DNA from: Candidatus Pelagisphaera phototrophica
Lineage (GTDB): Bacteria > Verrucomicrobiota > Verrucomicrobiia > Opitutales > Opitutaceae
Assembly (NCBI RefSeq): GCF_014529625.1
Contig: NZ_CP076039.1
Coordinates: forward strand, 2,294,001 to 2,358,000
Reading direction: 5' to 3'
Length of the DNA stretch: 64,000 bases
Both the position numbers and the translations under genes were made by a program. This document shows positions 44,169-54,878 of the stretch, in pieces (positions within the stretch are counted from its first letter, which is position 1; each line of letters begins with the position of its first letter). The notes beneath the pieces are model-generated. The model was not told where the DNA came from. It saw only the letters and a program-made list of their open reading frames with translations, and searched no databases.

Positions 44169-45302
44169 CTACTTCGTTATCACATCCCAGTATCGGGTGC
44201 GCTTGGAGCTACCTTTGGGACCGGTCACTTTTAGCGTGATCATTTTACGCACCCCAGGTCCAAACTCATGAATTGGGTTTCGTTCATTTGAAGTAGTGCC
44301 ATCACCAAAGTCCCACTTCCAGGAGGTGATCTTTCCGATCGATTCGTCGTGGAACGAAACCATTCCCGCATCAACATCGAGAATCTTGAATGTCCATTCC
44401 GCTTTCAAGTCTGGCTGCAAAGTCGCTTCAATGGGAGCGAGCCGAAACGGGATTAGGTAAGTCGCATCCTTAACCATTTGCACGTTGTGGGCCAGATTGT
44501 AGTGCCCATCACGCTTGTCTCCGTCGAAATCGAGAATCGACCAAGAGAGTCCGATTTCCACGCCCTCTTCCAATTCGGTTTCCACTGCGTCCTCCGGCCG
44601 GTCAAAGGGCGCGTAGTCGAAGGGTGTGATCCAGCATTCTAAGATCAGCTTCCCGCTCTCTCCATGCTTAAGGTCATGGGAAAAAGCATGATTCGAATAC
44701 GGAAACTCACCTATCCAAGGTTGAGCGCCCCAGACCAGGACCCAGGCGTTGTTCACCGGGGGGGTGTAAATATGATAGTTCTGGGCGTGCACCCCAGCGA
44801 AGCGTATGTGATTCTCCAGGAATTCCGGGCTCATTTGATCTTTGTTGTCCGGCGGCAAGATTTTCGGATTGAGAATGAAGGGACCTCCAGAACGATCCCC
44901 GTCGACCGCGATCTCAAAAATGTCATTCAGGTACCCTCTCGGATTAGTCCGCTCGAAATCCCAAAAATCGTCGTGAGCTTCGTATAAAAAGTAGAGGCGA
45001 TTCATTCCTTTGACCCAACCAACGGTTACTTTTACATCTAAGTCTTTGCGGTCTATTTCAACGCCATGCCCATCTTCTGTATCGTTAAGAAATTCTGTAC
45101 CGTAGGTGTAGTCATCCGGCACGATTTCCCAATCGCTCGTGTCACCATCGAGGCGCGGCATCGCATCTCGCGGAAACTGGAAAATCTTAAAATCGACGTT
45201 TGGGTGCGGATTTTGGAAATCGGCTAGCGCTCCTCGAGCGAATACCCCCATTGTAACAAAGGTCAGTACCAAGACTTCAGGAAAAGGCTTCAATTGTATC
45301 AT
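44169..45302 (-). CDS. Secreted CBM9-like/DOMON and PKD domain protein
   Basis: The product has 377 residues. A signal peptide is followed by a beta-sandwich related to CBM9/DOMON (starting MPRLDGDTSDWEIVPDDYTYG, with NRLYFLYEAHDDFWDFERTNP and a central calcium-like NDIFEIAVDGDRSGG). A C-terminal PKD domain follows (about 300-377, WKWDFGDGTTSNERNPIHEF). No catalytic residues were recognised. Such proteins bind carbohydrates at the surface or in the periplasm. It is divergent from the sugar dehydrogenase-cytochrome gene, with about 190 bases shared upstream. Confidence 0.85.
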   Translation of the reverse strand: MIQLKPFPEVLVLTFVTMGVFARGALADFQNPHPNVDFKIFQFPRDAMPRLDGDTSDWEIVPDDYTYGTEFLNDTEDGHGVEIDRKDLDVKVTVGWVKGMNRLYFLYEAHDDFWDFERTNPRGYLNDIFEIAVDGDRSGGPFILNPKILPPDNKDQMSPEFLENHIRFAGVHAQNYHIYTPPVNNAWVLVWGAQPWIGEFPYSNHAFSHDLKHGESGKLILECWITPFDYAPFDRPEDAVETELEEGVEIGLSWSILDFDGDKRDGHYNLAHNVQMVKDATYLIPFRLAPIEATLQPDLKAEWTFKILDVDAGMVSFHDESIGKITSWKWDFGDGTTSNERNPIHEFGPGVRKMITLKVTGPKGSSKRTRYWDVITK

Positions 45303-45489
45303 TACAGTACTTTGTTGGGTTCGGGTGTTCCTGACAACCGGGAATTCTGAAAGGTAAAGCTGGTGATCCCTAGTAGGCCTTCATCTCTTCAATCGATAAC
45401 TCCGAGTCATGCTGTTTCGAAATAAAAACCCTAGCATAATTTCTAGAATTTCCGTTGAATCCCAGTCCCCAGCTTTTAACTTTCTTCTT

Positions 45490-47166
45490 ATGCTTCGAAA
45501 TACAATTACCTCGTTCGCTGTCTCGGTCCTCGCATTAGGTCTCTTTTCTCAGTCGGGCTGCTCCCAGCCGCTCGTTTCACCTGATAATGGAGGACTCCAG
45601 TTGCCCGAGGGTTTCCAGGCTTTAGTCGTGGCCGACAATGTAGGACGGACGCGGAGACTGGCGGTACGGGACAACGGCGATATTTACGCAGCACTGATGG
45701 ACCCCATTGATCTCGGCTATGTCGTGGCGATGCGAGATACGAGCGGTGATGGGGTCATGGACGTCGTCAAGTACTTCGGGGAACTGGATAGCCAATGCAA
45801 GTCATTGGAAATATATAAGGGCTATCTATATGTTGGGTCCACTACTCAAATAGTGAGGTTCCCGCTCGATTCCAAGCAACTCCTACCAACCGGGCCATAC
45901 GAGACCGTCGTATCCGGTTTTCCCACACCCAAGAATCATCGCAGCAAAAATATTACGTTCGACGACTCGGGTAACCTCTATGTGTCAGCCGGGTCTCCCG
46001 GCAACTCCTGCCAGGAGGTTGACCGGACCTTGCACTCCCCCGGAAAATTTCCGTGCGACGAACTCGAACGATATGCGGGAGTATGGATGTTCGATGCGGA
46101 AACACTGGGGCAGACCCAACTCGAGGACGGATTCAAGTTCGCAACTGGCATTCGCAACAATGTCGCCTTTCAATGGGATCCCCTGAAAAAGGAGCTCTAC
46201 GGCGTCAATAACGGTCGCGACAACCTGTTGCAAAATTGGCCCGAGCTGTACAACGAGCAAGAAAGTGCGGAGCTTCCTTCTGAAGAATTTCATCACATCC
46301 AGGAAGGTTCCAATTTCGGCTGGCCCTACACCTACTACGACCACGAACAGAATACGCGCATCATTAACCCAGAGTATGGTGGCGATAAGCTAAAGCGTCC
46401 CGAAGAAGGTCTTTATGATGATCCCGTCCTGACTTTTCCTGGCCATTGGGCACCGGTAGGGCTTCAGTTCTACAATGCCACCCAGTTTCCACAAAAGTAC
46501 CAGGGCGGTGCTTTTGTATCCTTCCACGGTTCCTGGAATAGGGCCCCCCTTCCACAGCAAGGTTACAATATTGCCTTCGTCCCATTTGATGGAGTTTTGC
46601 CCGAGGGAGGCTACGAGATATTTGCGGACGGCTTCAAGGGTACCGATGTACTGCATGTTCCGAATCAAGCCACGTACCGGCCTACTGGCCTGACAGTGGG
46701 CCCGGACGGTTCCCTTTACGTATCGGAAGACAAAGTGGGCCGTATTTGGAAAATTATGTACACGGCCGAAAAAGGCGTTTTCTCAAAGGCGGATACAGCC
46801 AAGGAAATTCAGATCGTGCAAGAAGTTACCCGCACGAGTAATCCCATTCGAAGAGCTGATCCAAAGGGTGAAGCGCTCTACAACCAGTATTGCCTGGCTT
46901 GCCATCAGGCAGACGGAAGCGGAGTGCCCAATATGCAGCCTTCGCTAATCGGTTCCGAAAGGCTTTCTAGTTCGGATGATGCCTTTCTGATTAAGTTGAT
47001 GCTCGAGGGTAGCGAATGGATACAGGATAGGGAATATAGCAACCTCATGGCCAGTTTCTCTTTTTTAACGGACGAAGAAATTGCGCTGACCCTAAATTTT
47101 GCTCGGGCCCGATTCGCCAACGCCAGCTCGAATATCCAGGCTAGCGATATCGCCGAGATGCGATAG
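45490..47166 (+). CDS. Sorbosone/glucose dehydrogenase-like beta-propeller fused to cytochrome c
   Basis: The product has 558 residues from ATG 45490; an in-frame start at 45409 would add 27 residues before the signal sequence. The N-terminus ends in a lipobox-like SQSGC, so it is probably a lipoprotein. A PQQ-dependent sugar dehydrogenase-like six-bladed beta-propeller (about 30-450) contains HRSKNITFDDSGNLYVSAG, GSNFGWPYTYYD and FHGSWNRAPLPQQGY. The C-terminal cytochrome c domain has CLACH near residues 466-470. The domain order suggests oxidation of a sugar in the periplasm with electrons passed to the haem. The cofactor cannot be stated with certainty. Confidence 0.87.
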   Translation: MLRNTITSFAVSVLALGLFSQSGCSQPLVSPDNGGLQLPEGFQALVVADNVGRTRRLAVRDNGDIYAALMDPIDLGYVVAMRDTSGDGVMDVVKYFGELDSQCKSLEIYKGYLYVGSTTQIVRFPLDSKQLLPTGPYETVVSGFPTPKNHRSKNITFDDSGNLYVSAGSPGNSCQEVDRTLHSPGKFPCDELERYAGVWMFDAETLGQTQLEDGFKFATGIRNNVAFQWDPLKKELYGVNNGRDNLLQNWPELYNEQESAELPSEEFHHIQEGSNFGWPYTYYDHEQNTRIINPEYGGDKLKRPEEGLYDDPVLTFPGHWAPVGLQFYNATQFPQKYQGGAFVSFHGSWNRAPLPQQGYNIAFVPFDGVLPEGGYEIFADGFKGTDVLHVPNQATYRPTGLTVGPDGSLYVSEDKVGRIWKIMYTAEKGVFSKADTAKEIQIVQEVTRTSNPIRRADPKGEALYNQYCLACHQADGSGVPNMQPSLIGSERLSSSDDAFLIKLMLEGSEWIQDREYSNLMASFSFLTDEEIALTLNFARARFANASSNIQASDIAEMR

Positions 47167-47229
47167 TCAATCCCCAAGTCTGGCGCTTGAGCTCGTCCTT
47201 CTGGGTTCAATTCGATTCTCTCCCAGCAA

Positions 47230-47246
47230 TTTACATTAAATGTAAA
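47230..47246. promoter_or_regulatory. Perfect 17-base palindrome, candidate operator upstream of the MFS gene
   Basis: TTTACATTAAATGTAAA (eight-base arms around a central A) lies 178 bases upstream of the MFS start and 64 bases after the cytochrome-fusion stop. The length and symmetry fit a dimeric repressor site. No cognate regulator gene is adjacent. Confidence 0.45.
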
Positions 47247-47423
47247 ATTAATGCATATAAAAGCTCGACATACACTGTTCGTATGTTTGCTTCCCATACA
47301 TCCATTAACCGTCTTTCTTCTCCCACACTCCCCCGTCACTAAATTGTTCACTCGATTCAGTGTACGACAATATGACTAAGCAGAAAGACATAGATTAACT
47401 TAAAAGAGAGGTTATTCCTTAAA

Positions 47424-48968
47424 ATGAGCGAAATACATCGATCAAGACTACTATGGGCCGGCTTTATGGCGATTCTCGCTGCTGGAGTTGGCTTTGCCAT
47501 CCGTGGCGGAATATTTGACAATTGGGCTGGTGAATACGGTTTCACGGGCGTGCAGCTAGGCGCGATCGGTGGAGCGGGCTTTTCTGGCTTCTGCTTCGGC
47601 ATCATCATCGGAGGCGTAATTGTTGATAAGATTGGCTATGGCAAACTGGTCCTCTTGGCCCTCGCCTGCCACGTGCTTTCCGCGTTTGTGACCTTTGCAG
47701 CCGGTGGGGATTCTGCCTATGCCTTCCTATTTTGGGGCATGTTCATCTTCGCCTATGCGAACGGTACGCTCGAGGCGGTTGCGAATCCTCTTATCTCAAC
47801 GCTGTACCCTGAAAGCAGGACACATTACCTCAATATCTTACACGCTTCCTGGCCTGCGGGCATGATTATCGGAGCTGTAATCGGATGGGTGCTCGACGAT
47901 AAATTCGGAGTGCCTTGGAAGTACCAACTCGCTATCTACCTGGTTCCCACCGTCATTTACGGAATTATGTTCCTCGGCCAGAAATATCCGAAATCGGAAG
48001 CATCCGAAAAAGGACTGGGGCTGGGCGACATGATGAAGGACGTCGGAATCTTGGGCGGGCTCGTGATTTGCTATTTGCTTTCTCTTTTCCTCTCCACCTT
48101 GGGAGTATCGTTTCTATCGCCTACGGTTAGCTACATTGTCGCTTTTATCCTTTTGGTTGCTATCGGCTACATTACCAAGTTTTCAATGGGATCGATTCTC
48201 CTTTTCATTCTATTCGTCGCCCACGCTCTCGTAGGTGCAGTAGAGCTAGGAACGGACGGATGGGTGCAAAACATAACCGGAAACATACTTACTTCTGAAC
48301 AAGGCAAAATTCTCTTCGTTTGGACCTCAACGATCATGTTTGCCCTTCGCTTCAGTGCAGAGTTCATCGAAACACGTCTGAAACTTTCGCCTATCGGGAT
48401 TCTGCTCGTATGCTCGGTTCTCGCTTTCATAGGACTGAACATGGCAGCTGGAATGACCAGCTTCCTTGGTGCGATGCTTGCATTAGGCATCTACGCAGTT
48501 GGAAAAACCTTCTTCTGGCCCACCATGCTTGCCGTTGCGGGTGACCGCTATCCGCATACCGGAGCAGTCGCTATGAGCATCATGGGTGGAATCGGAATGC
48601 TCTCGGCAGGTCTACTCGGATCTCCAGGTCTTGGTTTCGCCAAGGATCACTACTCTGGCAGAGCCTTGGAAGAAGCTAATCCAGCAATCTACCAAGTCGT
48701 GAAGGCGGACGCTCCCAGCTCTTTCCTATGGTTGGGCACCACTGGACTAGACGGAACGAAATTGAGTGAAGCTCAAGGTCGCGTGACAGAAGGAAAAGCA
48801 CTCGAGGGTGACAATGATATCGTTGCAGCGAGTATTGAGGGCGATCGCAAGACACTGAGAGCCGATGCTTACATACCACTTACAATGGCAGTAATCTATT
48901 TAGGGATTATGCTCTACTTCAAATCGATCGGCGGCTATCGACGGGTCGCTATCGAAGAAACGTCGTAG
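47424..48968 (+). CDS. Major facilitator superfamily transporter
   Basis: The product has 514 residues with 12 predicted membrane segments. It starts with [23 protein letters not shown], has the loop 2-3 motif [12 protein letters not shown] (MFS motif A-like), and [17 protein letters not shown] in the fifth helix region. A soluble loop of about 90 residues lies before the last helix (after [10 protein letters not shown]), which is unusual for the family. Members of this group import sugars or nucleosides, and the substrate is unknown here. It is a single gene, bounded by a candidate operator upstream and a strong terminator downstream. Confidence 0.87.
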   Translation: MSEIHRSRLLWAGFMAILAAGVGFAIRGGIFDNWAGEYGFTGVQLGAIGGAGFSGFCFGIIIGGVIVDKIGYGKLVLLALACHVLSAFVTFAAGGDSAYAFLFWGMFIFAYANGTLEAVANPLISTLYPESRTHYLNILHASWPAGMIIGAVIGWVLDDKFGVPWKYQLAIYLVPTVIYGIMFLGQKYPKSEASEKGLGLGDMMKDVGILGGLVICYLLSLFLSTLGVSFLSPTVSYIVAFILLVAIGYITKFSMGSILLFILFVAHALVGAVELGTDGWVQNITGNILTSEQGKILFVWTSTIMFALRFSAEFIETRLKLSPIGILLVCSVLAFIGLNMAAGMTSFLGAMLALGIYAVGKTFFWPTMLAVAGDRYPHTGAVAMSIMGGIGMLSAGLLGSPGLGFAKDHYSGRALEEANPAIYQVVKADAPSSFLWLGTTGLDGTKLSEAQGRVTEGKALEGDNDIVAASIEGDRKTLRADAYIPLTMAVIYLGIMLYFKSIGGYRRVAIEETS

Positions 48969-48993
48969 ATAAGGTCTTAACTACAATTTTGAA

Positions 48994-49024
48994 GGGTGCT
49001 GTCATGAGACAGCGCCCTTTTTTT
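48994..49024 (+). terminator. Rho-independent terminator after the MFS gene
   Basis: GGGTGCTGTC (48994-49003) and GACAGCGCCC (49008-49017) form a ten-base stem with a single G-T wobble and a four-base loop, directly followed by seven T. It is 25 bases after the MFS stop, the clearest intrinsic terminator in the window. Confidence 0.9.
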
Positions 49025-49207
49025 GTGGGTTGCGAAGGGCAATTAATGCCAGAGCCTGAGGTCTAGGTGGAACACCACCAAAAACAACAATAACCAATGG
49101 GGACTGAGCAGTTTCACAACTATAACTAAAGCCAGCAAGCCTGGTCTTCCAACGATCTCCCTGTCCGACCTTTCAATCCAACTAGCGCACGTAGCTCGCT
49201 CTTTTTT

Positions 49208-49725
49208 CTATTGCCGCCTTATACTCACATCAAACTCCTTGGGCACTGCATTCCCATTCAGCTCTTCCACCCAGACATCGAGTATTTCCTCCCCTGCATC
49301 CAAGGTCACCTCCACTCCATCTTGAGACGAGGCCAATCGCTCTCGGATGACCTCCCCTTTCCACTGGATTGCCATCACTCCTCCCAATAATCCTCGATCA
49401 GCCTTTGAAATCAAAAAGCGGCCTCCTTCTTCGATTCTGGCCGGCCGGCCAACCGCTTCCTGATCCGCTCCGTAGAGACGGTGGCCATCCTGGTAGCGGC
49501 ACAGAGTGGGTTCACATAAAACCGTTCCATCTACAGAGATTCTTTCGTAAATGAATCCAGATTAGGGGTGTCTATCTGATCTTTACCATGCACTCCCAAA
49601 TCTCCGAATCCTTGATCATCGGTCATGACAATGATGACGTTGAGGCGGTCTTCTGCTGACGCTATGGCCAAGCTGAAACTAAACGCCGTCGCCACAAAAT
49701 AAAACAAAAAGATCAAGCTCCGCAT
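49208..49725 (-). pseudogene. Sulfatase gene with large internal deletion
   Basis: The 5' part (from ATG 49723-49725) encodes a signal peptide and the first sulfatase block, NVIIVMTDDQGFGDLGVHG and DTPNLDSFTKES, then stops at TAG 49531-49533. The catalytic Cys motif and the whole middle are absent. After the junction a different frame (near 49539) continues RISVDGTVLCEPTLCRYQDG, then LYGADQEAVGRPARIEEGG and runs to the natural C-terminus FDVSIRRQ at 49208. That part is a beta-rich sulfatase C-terminal segment. The remnant totals about 170 codons where 450-600 are expected. I infer a frame-shifting deletion of roughly 1 kb; the join is direct in the sequence. Confidence 0.72.
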
Positions 49726-49919
49726 GGGTTTCAGTCTTGGTTATTTACTCTCTGACGCAACGCATTTCCCTCAAGCGAGGGCTCACTATCCTTAGTCGGT
49801 CTAATTTACCTGTAGCACTTTGCACCTGTAAGGATAAGTCGCCCTACCTTTAATAACATGCAGTGCCAAAGAAATGAGCACAACCTGCGGGGATCCCTGA
49901 AAGCCATGTTAACTCGATG

Positions 49920-52478
49920 TCAATGAGCCCGAAACAGCCCAATCCGGATAATCGCTAGACTGACCTTACCAGATGCCTTTGACTCAGCGAGGTCCACGGA
50001 AAACTCGACCAGCCAGTCATTCAGTTCCTCTGAATCCACGAGAGTTTGATCGACAGTCCAGACCGTATGGTCTTCGCCTTTTGAAATGTGAGTGTGCTCG
50101 AGCGATCGTGCGGCTGGATCCAAGCGTATCCATCCTCTACTTTCATAGAATGGATTCATTAGTTTCTCCAGTTCTATATCTTCCCACTTGGCACCGCTGC
50201 CCAATTCGGAAAGAGCTGACTTTAGATCGAAGCGTTTCGCTATCTCTAAATACTGCCGGTTCGCCAGTAGACGGATAAACGAAAAAACCTCGTTCCGGAT
50301 CAATCTGGTAAAGGAATCTTTCTCCCTCGTGATATCGATTGATTCTGCTCGAATTGGAAGCTCCTCACTGGTCTCTTTTACGTATTCGGGATTTCGAATG
50401 CGCTCCCATTCGTCGAGCAAACTTGAATCCACATTTTTTAGTAAATACTCTAGATAGACTGTGATTTCATTAACGTTTTCAGTCTTGAAGACAGTTGGCA
50501 CAGTATTCTCCAGAATACGGTAGACGTTGGTCAAATGCCGTAGGAGGAGCCCTTCAGAGCGGGCGAGTCCGTAGAGCTTCACATAGTCGCTGAAACTTGA
50601 GTAGCGCTCGAACATTTCTCGGGCGATGGATTTCGGTTTAATATTCTCCTGGCCCACCCAAGGATGCAGTCGCACGAACTCGTTGAAGGTAGCATAAATG
50701 AACTCACTTTCCGGTTTCGGATACTCCATTAAATCCAGCTTCTCAATACGCTGTTCGTACTCGATTCCTGCCGCTTTCATTTCAGCTATTTTATCGGATT
50801 TCAAAACATCAAGCTGCCGCCTCAAAATAACGTCTGGATCTTCCAGTATCGATTCGAGAACACTCAGCAGTTTGAACGGGTACTGCGGGTCTTGTGTATT
50901 CAATAATCCCAAGGCGTCAATACAGTAGAGTGAAAGTGTCTGATTGAGTGAAAAGTCGTCCTGAAGCTCCACATTTAATTGGAGCTTCTGGACTGATTGG
51001 CTAGGATCGTTGATCTCGATAATATTTCGCTCCACCAAAGCCCGAAAGAGCTGAAAACCCCTTCTTCGGAGACTCTTTTTGGAATACTCCGTATTGTGGC
51101 AATCCGCTATGATCGTTCGCATCGCCTTGCAGCCGTCACCCTTACGACTAAGAATGTTTAAAAGCATTCCATGAGAGACGGTAAATCGGGATTCTAAAGG
51201 TTCCGCAGAAGCAGATTGAAGCCGCTCGAAGGTATGCTCGTCCCAATGGACAAATCCCCTTTCCGGCGGTCTTCGCTTAACCAGCTTTCGCTTCTTTTTC
51301 GGATCGTCGGCGGACTTCGCCTCTTGACGCTTGTTTTCGATTACATGCTCAGGAGCCAATGCCACCACATAGCCACGATCATCAAATCCTTTCCGCCCCG
51401 CTCGTCCACTGATCTGATGAAAATCGCGTGCACTAAGAATAGACGTTTTCCTTCCGCCATACTTGCAAAGCTGCGTGAAAAGTACCGTTCTTATGGGAAC
51501 GTTTACTCCCACCCCCAATGTATCCGTTCCACAAATAAATTGTAGTAAACCCCTCTGAGCGAACGATTCAACCAATACACGGTACTTCGGCAGTAGACCC
51601 GCATGGTGCAGGCCAATACCATTGGCGAGGTACTTTTTGATTTCCTTGCCAAACGGACTCGTGAAGGCAGCACCCTGGAGGGCCACACGCAATTCCTGCT
51701 TTTCCTCTTTCGTGCACGCGTTCACGCTCATCAAGTTCTGAGCAGTGTCCGAGGCCGACTTCTGCGTGAAATGAACGATATAGACGGGTCGCTTATTTTC
51801 CTCTTTCAGTTTTTCCAATGCCTCGACTAATGGCACCTCCAGGTAACTAAACTCCAGCGGAACAGGTCTCTCATTACTGGATACAGTTGCACATTCGATG
51901 CCGGTTAGTCTTTCCAGATCGCGACTAAAGAATTGCGTATCTCCCAATGTTGCCGAGATCAGCATGAATCGACAATGAGGCAGGGTTAGCAAGGGAGCTT
52001 GCCAGGCAACCCCTCTCTCGTGGTCCGAGTAATAGTGAAATTCGTCCATGATAACGTCATCCACTCGGGCCTTTTCTCCGTCTCTCAGCGCGATGTTCGC
52101 AAGAATTTCAGCGGTACAGCAGAGGATTGGAGCTCCTTGGTTGACGCTTGCATCGCCGGTCATCATACCAACGTTTTCCGGTCCAAAGTCCCGACATAAA
52201 GCCAGGAATTTCTCGTTCACGAGGGCCTTGATGGGGCAGGTATAAACGGACCGCCTGCCCCTCGACGCTGAAAAGAAATGCATCGCTGCCGCTACCAGAG
52301 ACTTCCCAGAGCCTGTCGGCGTATTCAAGATGACGTTCTTTCCACTGAAGACTTCCAGTATCGCCTCTTCTTGTGCGGGATAGGGCTCGATGCTTTTTTT
52401 CGACAGGTAGTCGAGGAAGCGCTCGAGAAGCTCGTCCGAATCCAGTTTGCCATTCTGCGGCTGCAGGGGAAAGTCCAT
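49920..52478 (-). CDS. Ski2-like superfamily 2 RNA helicase (DEAD/DEAH, DUF3516-type)
   Basis: The product has 852 residues. Helicase motifs in order are Walker A TPTGSGKS (53-60), [10 protein letters not shown] (81-90), DEFH as motif II (145-148), SAT (175-177), [15 protein letters not shown] (316-330) and [10 protein letters not shown] as motif VI (355-364). The C-terminal 430 residues are helical, as in the DUF3516 extension of bacterial Ski2-like helicases. These proteins probably unwind structured RNA. The gene is monocistronic and divergent from the metallophosphoesterase gene, with about 130 bases between the starts. Confidence 0.9.
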   Translation of the reverse strand: MDFPLQPQNGKLDSDELLERFLDYLSKKSIEPYPAQEEAILEVFSGKNVILNTPTGSGKSLVAAAMHFFSASRGRRSVYTCPIKALVNEKFLALCRDFGPENVGMMTGDASVNQGAPILCCTAEILANIALRDGEKARVDDVIMDEFHYYSDHERGVAWQAPLLTLPHCRFMLISATLGDTQFFSRDLERLTGIECATVSSNERPVPLEFSYLEVPLVEALEKLKEENKRPVYIVHFTQKSASDTAQNLMSVNACTKEEKQELRVALQGAAFTSPFGKEIKKYLANGIGLHHAGLLPKYRVLVESFAQRGLLQFICGTDTLGVGVNVPIRTVLFTQLCKYGGRKTSILSARDFHQISGRAGRKGFDDRGYVVALAPEHVIENKRQEAKSADDPKKKRKLVKRRPPERGFVHWDEHTFERLQSASAEPLESRFTVSHGMLLNILSRKGDGCKAMRTIIADCHNTEYSKKSLRRRGFQLFRALVERNIIEINDPSQSVQKLQLNVELQDDFSLNQTLSLYCIDALGLLNTQDPQYPFKLLSVLESILEDPDVILRRQLDVLKSDKIAEMKAAGIEYEQRIEKLDLMEYPKPESEFIYATFNEFVRLHPWVGQENIKPKSIAREMFERYSSFSDYVKLYGLARSEGLLLRHLTNVYRILENTVPTVFKTENVNEITVYLEYLLKNVDSSLLDEWERIRNPEYVKETSEELPIRAESIDITREKDSFTRLIRNEVFSFIRLLANRQYLEIAKRFDLKSALSELGSGAKWEDIELEKLMNPFYESRGWIRLDPAARSLEHTHISKGEDHTVWTVDQTLVDSEELNDWLVEFSVDLAESKASGKVSLAIIRIGLFRAH

Positions 52479-52606
52479 TTACGCCCGTGAGCTTCCTGCA
52501 CTTGCCCGAAGGAGCAACCAAATTTCCCACTTTTAAAAACCCGCCCTAGCTATGGCTCGCGGTTTCCAATATTCCTTCGTATTTAGGATACCAAGACGGT
52601 TTTCAA

Positions 52607-53761
52607 ATGATTCAAAACCCTTTCCGGCACACATTGGCTATTGCAGAAACAATCCCTTCTTCCCTCAATATAGCCAACCAACTTATGATTGTAATCGTTT
52701 TCATCGCCATTCAAGTCGGTATCAACACATACTTGTACCGCACAGTTACCAACGGTCTAGGAAGAGACTCTTGGCTAGTGTTGACGATTATTGTATTCTG
52801 CCTCCTTTCCTTGATAGCAGCCCTCCTCATGGAGCGAACAAACTGGTTGAAAAGTTCTCTAATCGTTTCTAAGATCGGATACAACTGGATGGGCGTTGGA
52901 TTTATCTTCGCCTCTGTGGCATTCGTTTTCGATTCTTTACAGAGGTTTGTACCCCCTATCGACGATGGCACTTCACTGAAGGGCGTAGTGGTGATTGGGG
53001 GAACCCTTTCCATTTGGGGGTTGTTGGCAGCTAATCGGATAAACATCCGCCACATCTCCCTCCATTCATCCAAGATCCGGACTCGGGTCACCCTCACTCA
53101 AATCTCAGACCTGCATCTGGGCGATGCTAGCACTCAATCCCGCCTGCGAAAGGTGGTGAAAACAGTCAATCAGCTTGGCCCTGATCTCATTGTCTCAACG
53201 GGCGATCTATTCGATGGCTATCTTCCTCTGATGCGGCCGTATGTCGAATTGCTCAAAGAGGTGGCAGCTCCCCTTGGGAAATACGCAGTGAGCGGAAATC
53301 ACGAAGTTTATGCTGGACTCGAGGAAGCGCTCGAACTGACCAGAGAATCAGGTTTTACCGTACTTAGAAACGAATCCGTAACCGTGGGAGGCGGTATTGC
53401 CCTAGCCGGCATCGAGGACCCGACTGCACGGAGAAACGAGGATCGTTTAGCGACTGCGGCGCAATGCTTCAAAAACCTCTCACCCGACCGGTACACAATT
53501 TTCCTTAATCACCGACCCAGCATCCGTCCCGAGCGATTTGAGCGATTTGATCTTCAATTGTCGGGCCATACCCATGGCGGACAGATTTTCCCGTTTCATA
53601 TTCTGTCGAAACTCGCCTACAAGGCCAAACCAGGGCTCACCGAACTAGCTCCGCAGACTTTTCTTTACCTAAGCAGAGGCACCGGTTCCTGGGGTCCTCA
53701 ATTGCGTGTCTTCGCCCCGCCTGAAATTACGCATTTCACCATCAATCCTGCCCCGCTCTGA
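52607..53761 (+). CDS. Membrane-anchored metallophosphoesterase
   Basis: The product has 384 residues. Four N-terminal hydrophobic segments (about 22-42, 55-75, 92-110, 126-142) are followed by a calcineurin-like phosphoesterase domain. The metal-binding motifs are ISDLHLGD (166-173), STGDLFDG (197-204), SGNHEVY (229-235), the LNHRP block and SGHTHGGQIFP. The arrangement resembles YkuE/YaeI-type phosphodiesterases, which act at the membrane on lipid or nucleotide phosphoesters. The substrate is not identifiable. It is followed by the convergent CPXCG gene. Confidence 0.9.
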   Translation: MIQNPFRHTLAIAETIPSSLNIANQLMIVIVFIAIQVGINTYLYRTVTNGLGRDSWLVLTIIVFCLLSLIAALLMERTNWLKSSLIVSKIGYNWMGVGFIFASVAFVFDSLQRFVPPIDDGTSLKGVVVIGGTLSIWGLLAANRINIRHISLHSSKIRTRVTLTQISDLHLGDASTQSRLRKVVKTVNQLGPDLIVSTGDLFDGYLPLMRPYVELLKEVAAPLGKYAVSGNHEVYAGLEEALELTRESGFTVLRNESVTVGGGIALAGIEDPTARRNEDRLATAAQCFKNLSPDRYTIFLNHRPSIRPERFERFDLQLSGHTHGGQIFPFHILSKLAYKAKPGLTELAPQTFLYLSRGTGSWGPQLRVFAPPEITHFTINPAPL

Positions 53762-53805
53762 TCTAGTATTAGATCCAGTTGCCAAAGGGATGTATGAAGA
53801 TCTGC

Positions 53806-54009
53806 TTAGGACGCTAACTGTACGTTGACAACTGGATTCTCCCCTGGATCCGGCCAACTAATGGTTACCTGTATCGGACGGCAACAAACCTCACAATCCG
53901 TTACCATTTCGATTTCTTGGGAACTATGCCCAGGCAAATCAATTTCAAAAGTCTGCCAGCAAGTGGGACAGGTAATGCTCAAGAATTCCACGAAGTGATT
54001 CTTATTCAA
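53806..54009 (-). CDS. CPXCG motif-containing cysteine-rich protein
   Basis: The product has 67 residues. It matches the small CPXCG family (ribbon-type zinc or metal site): SITCPTCWQTFEIDLP with the first Cys pair (14 and 17), and VTDCEVCCRPIQVTI with the second (39 and 42). The first pair is followed by Trp rather than Gly. The ending WPDPGENPVVNV is also family-typical. Length agrees with the family (about 60-70 residues). Function is unknown. It is convergent with the metallophosphoesterase. Confidence 0.85.
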   Translation of the reverse strand: MNKNHFVEFLSITCPTCWQTFEIDLPGHSSQEIEMVTDCEVCCRPIQVTISWPDPGENPVVNVQLAS

Positions 54010-54205
54010 AGTAGTAAACTGGCAATTTTTATTTTGAGCTCAAATGCAAGGATAGGTTTGCAAGTGTCTACCTCGGGGCTGTCGCTCACACTACGCTATG
54101 TTCGAGGGGCAAATCCACAGTGCTGGGGGCATGGATGACCTATTTCCTGATTAAGAGATGGAACTCCGGTCTTCTCTTGTGCAAAACCCTATTATAGCGT
54201 TTTTA

Positions 54206-54865
54206 ATGACCTGCATCAACAAGAGCTTTAGCCATCGTGTCCTATACCTTTTGCCGTTCGGATTAATTTGGCTTCTTTTTGGCTGCCGCTCCAAACAAGG
54301 CCTCTCTCCTGAGGAACTAGTCGAGGCAAAAGCAGCCTTTGAATCCTGTCTGGTATGCCATAGCACCCAGGAGATGCAAAGAGGTCCGATTATCAACGGT
54401 TTACCCGCCTGGTATAACCGACAACAGTTACGCAAATTCTTGGAGGGCACTCGCGGTCAAAGTCCGAAAAACAAGTCCGAACTCCTCATGGGATCGGCTC
54501 GTGATCGCATATCAGATGAGAGAACGATCAACCTGCTTTCTCAGTACATTGCATCACTACCTCCAAAGCCCTACCAACCAGTCGTTAAAGGAAATGCGTT
54601 GAATGGCTCAGTCCTTTACCAGAGTTGTATTCCCTGCCACGGAGCAAAGGGTGAAGGAAACGAGATCCTCAAGTCCCCTCCGCTCAATATTCAGGAAGAC
54701 TGGTATCTTCTCGATCAACTGCGAAAGTTCGCTTCAGGAAAGCGGGGACACCACCCTAAAGATATTGAAGGTATTCAAATGGCGTATACTTTGGTGAATC
54801 TTGACGGAGAATCTCTCAAGGATTTGACCGCCCACATACAGGATTTCAGCAAGTCCACTCAATAA
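54206..54865 (+). CDS. Dihaem cytochrome c lipoprotein
   Basis: The product has 219 residues from ATG 54206; an earlier in-frame ATG at 54158 would give an unusually long leader. The leader ends LIWLLFGC, a lipobox. Two class I cytochrome c-like domains carry CLVCH (48-52) and CIPCH (141-145), with the second motif block GSVLYQSCIPCHGAKGEG. The domain duplication is like cytochrome c4/c-553 electron carriers. It is convergent with the ABC permease, with only 13 bases between the stops. Confidence 0.85.
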   Translation: MTCINKSFSHRVLYLLPFGLIWLLFGCRSKQGLSPEELVEAKAAFESCLVCHSTQEMQRGPIINGLPAWYNRQQLRKFLEGTRGQSPKNKSELLMGSARDRISDERTINLLSQYIASLPPKPYQPVVKGNALNGSVLYQSCIPCHGAKGEGNEILKSPPLNIQEDWYLLDQLRKFASGKRGHHPKDIEGIQMAYTLVNLDGESLKDLTAHIQDFSKSTQ

Positions 54866-54878
54866 GGACCGGCTGAAA

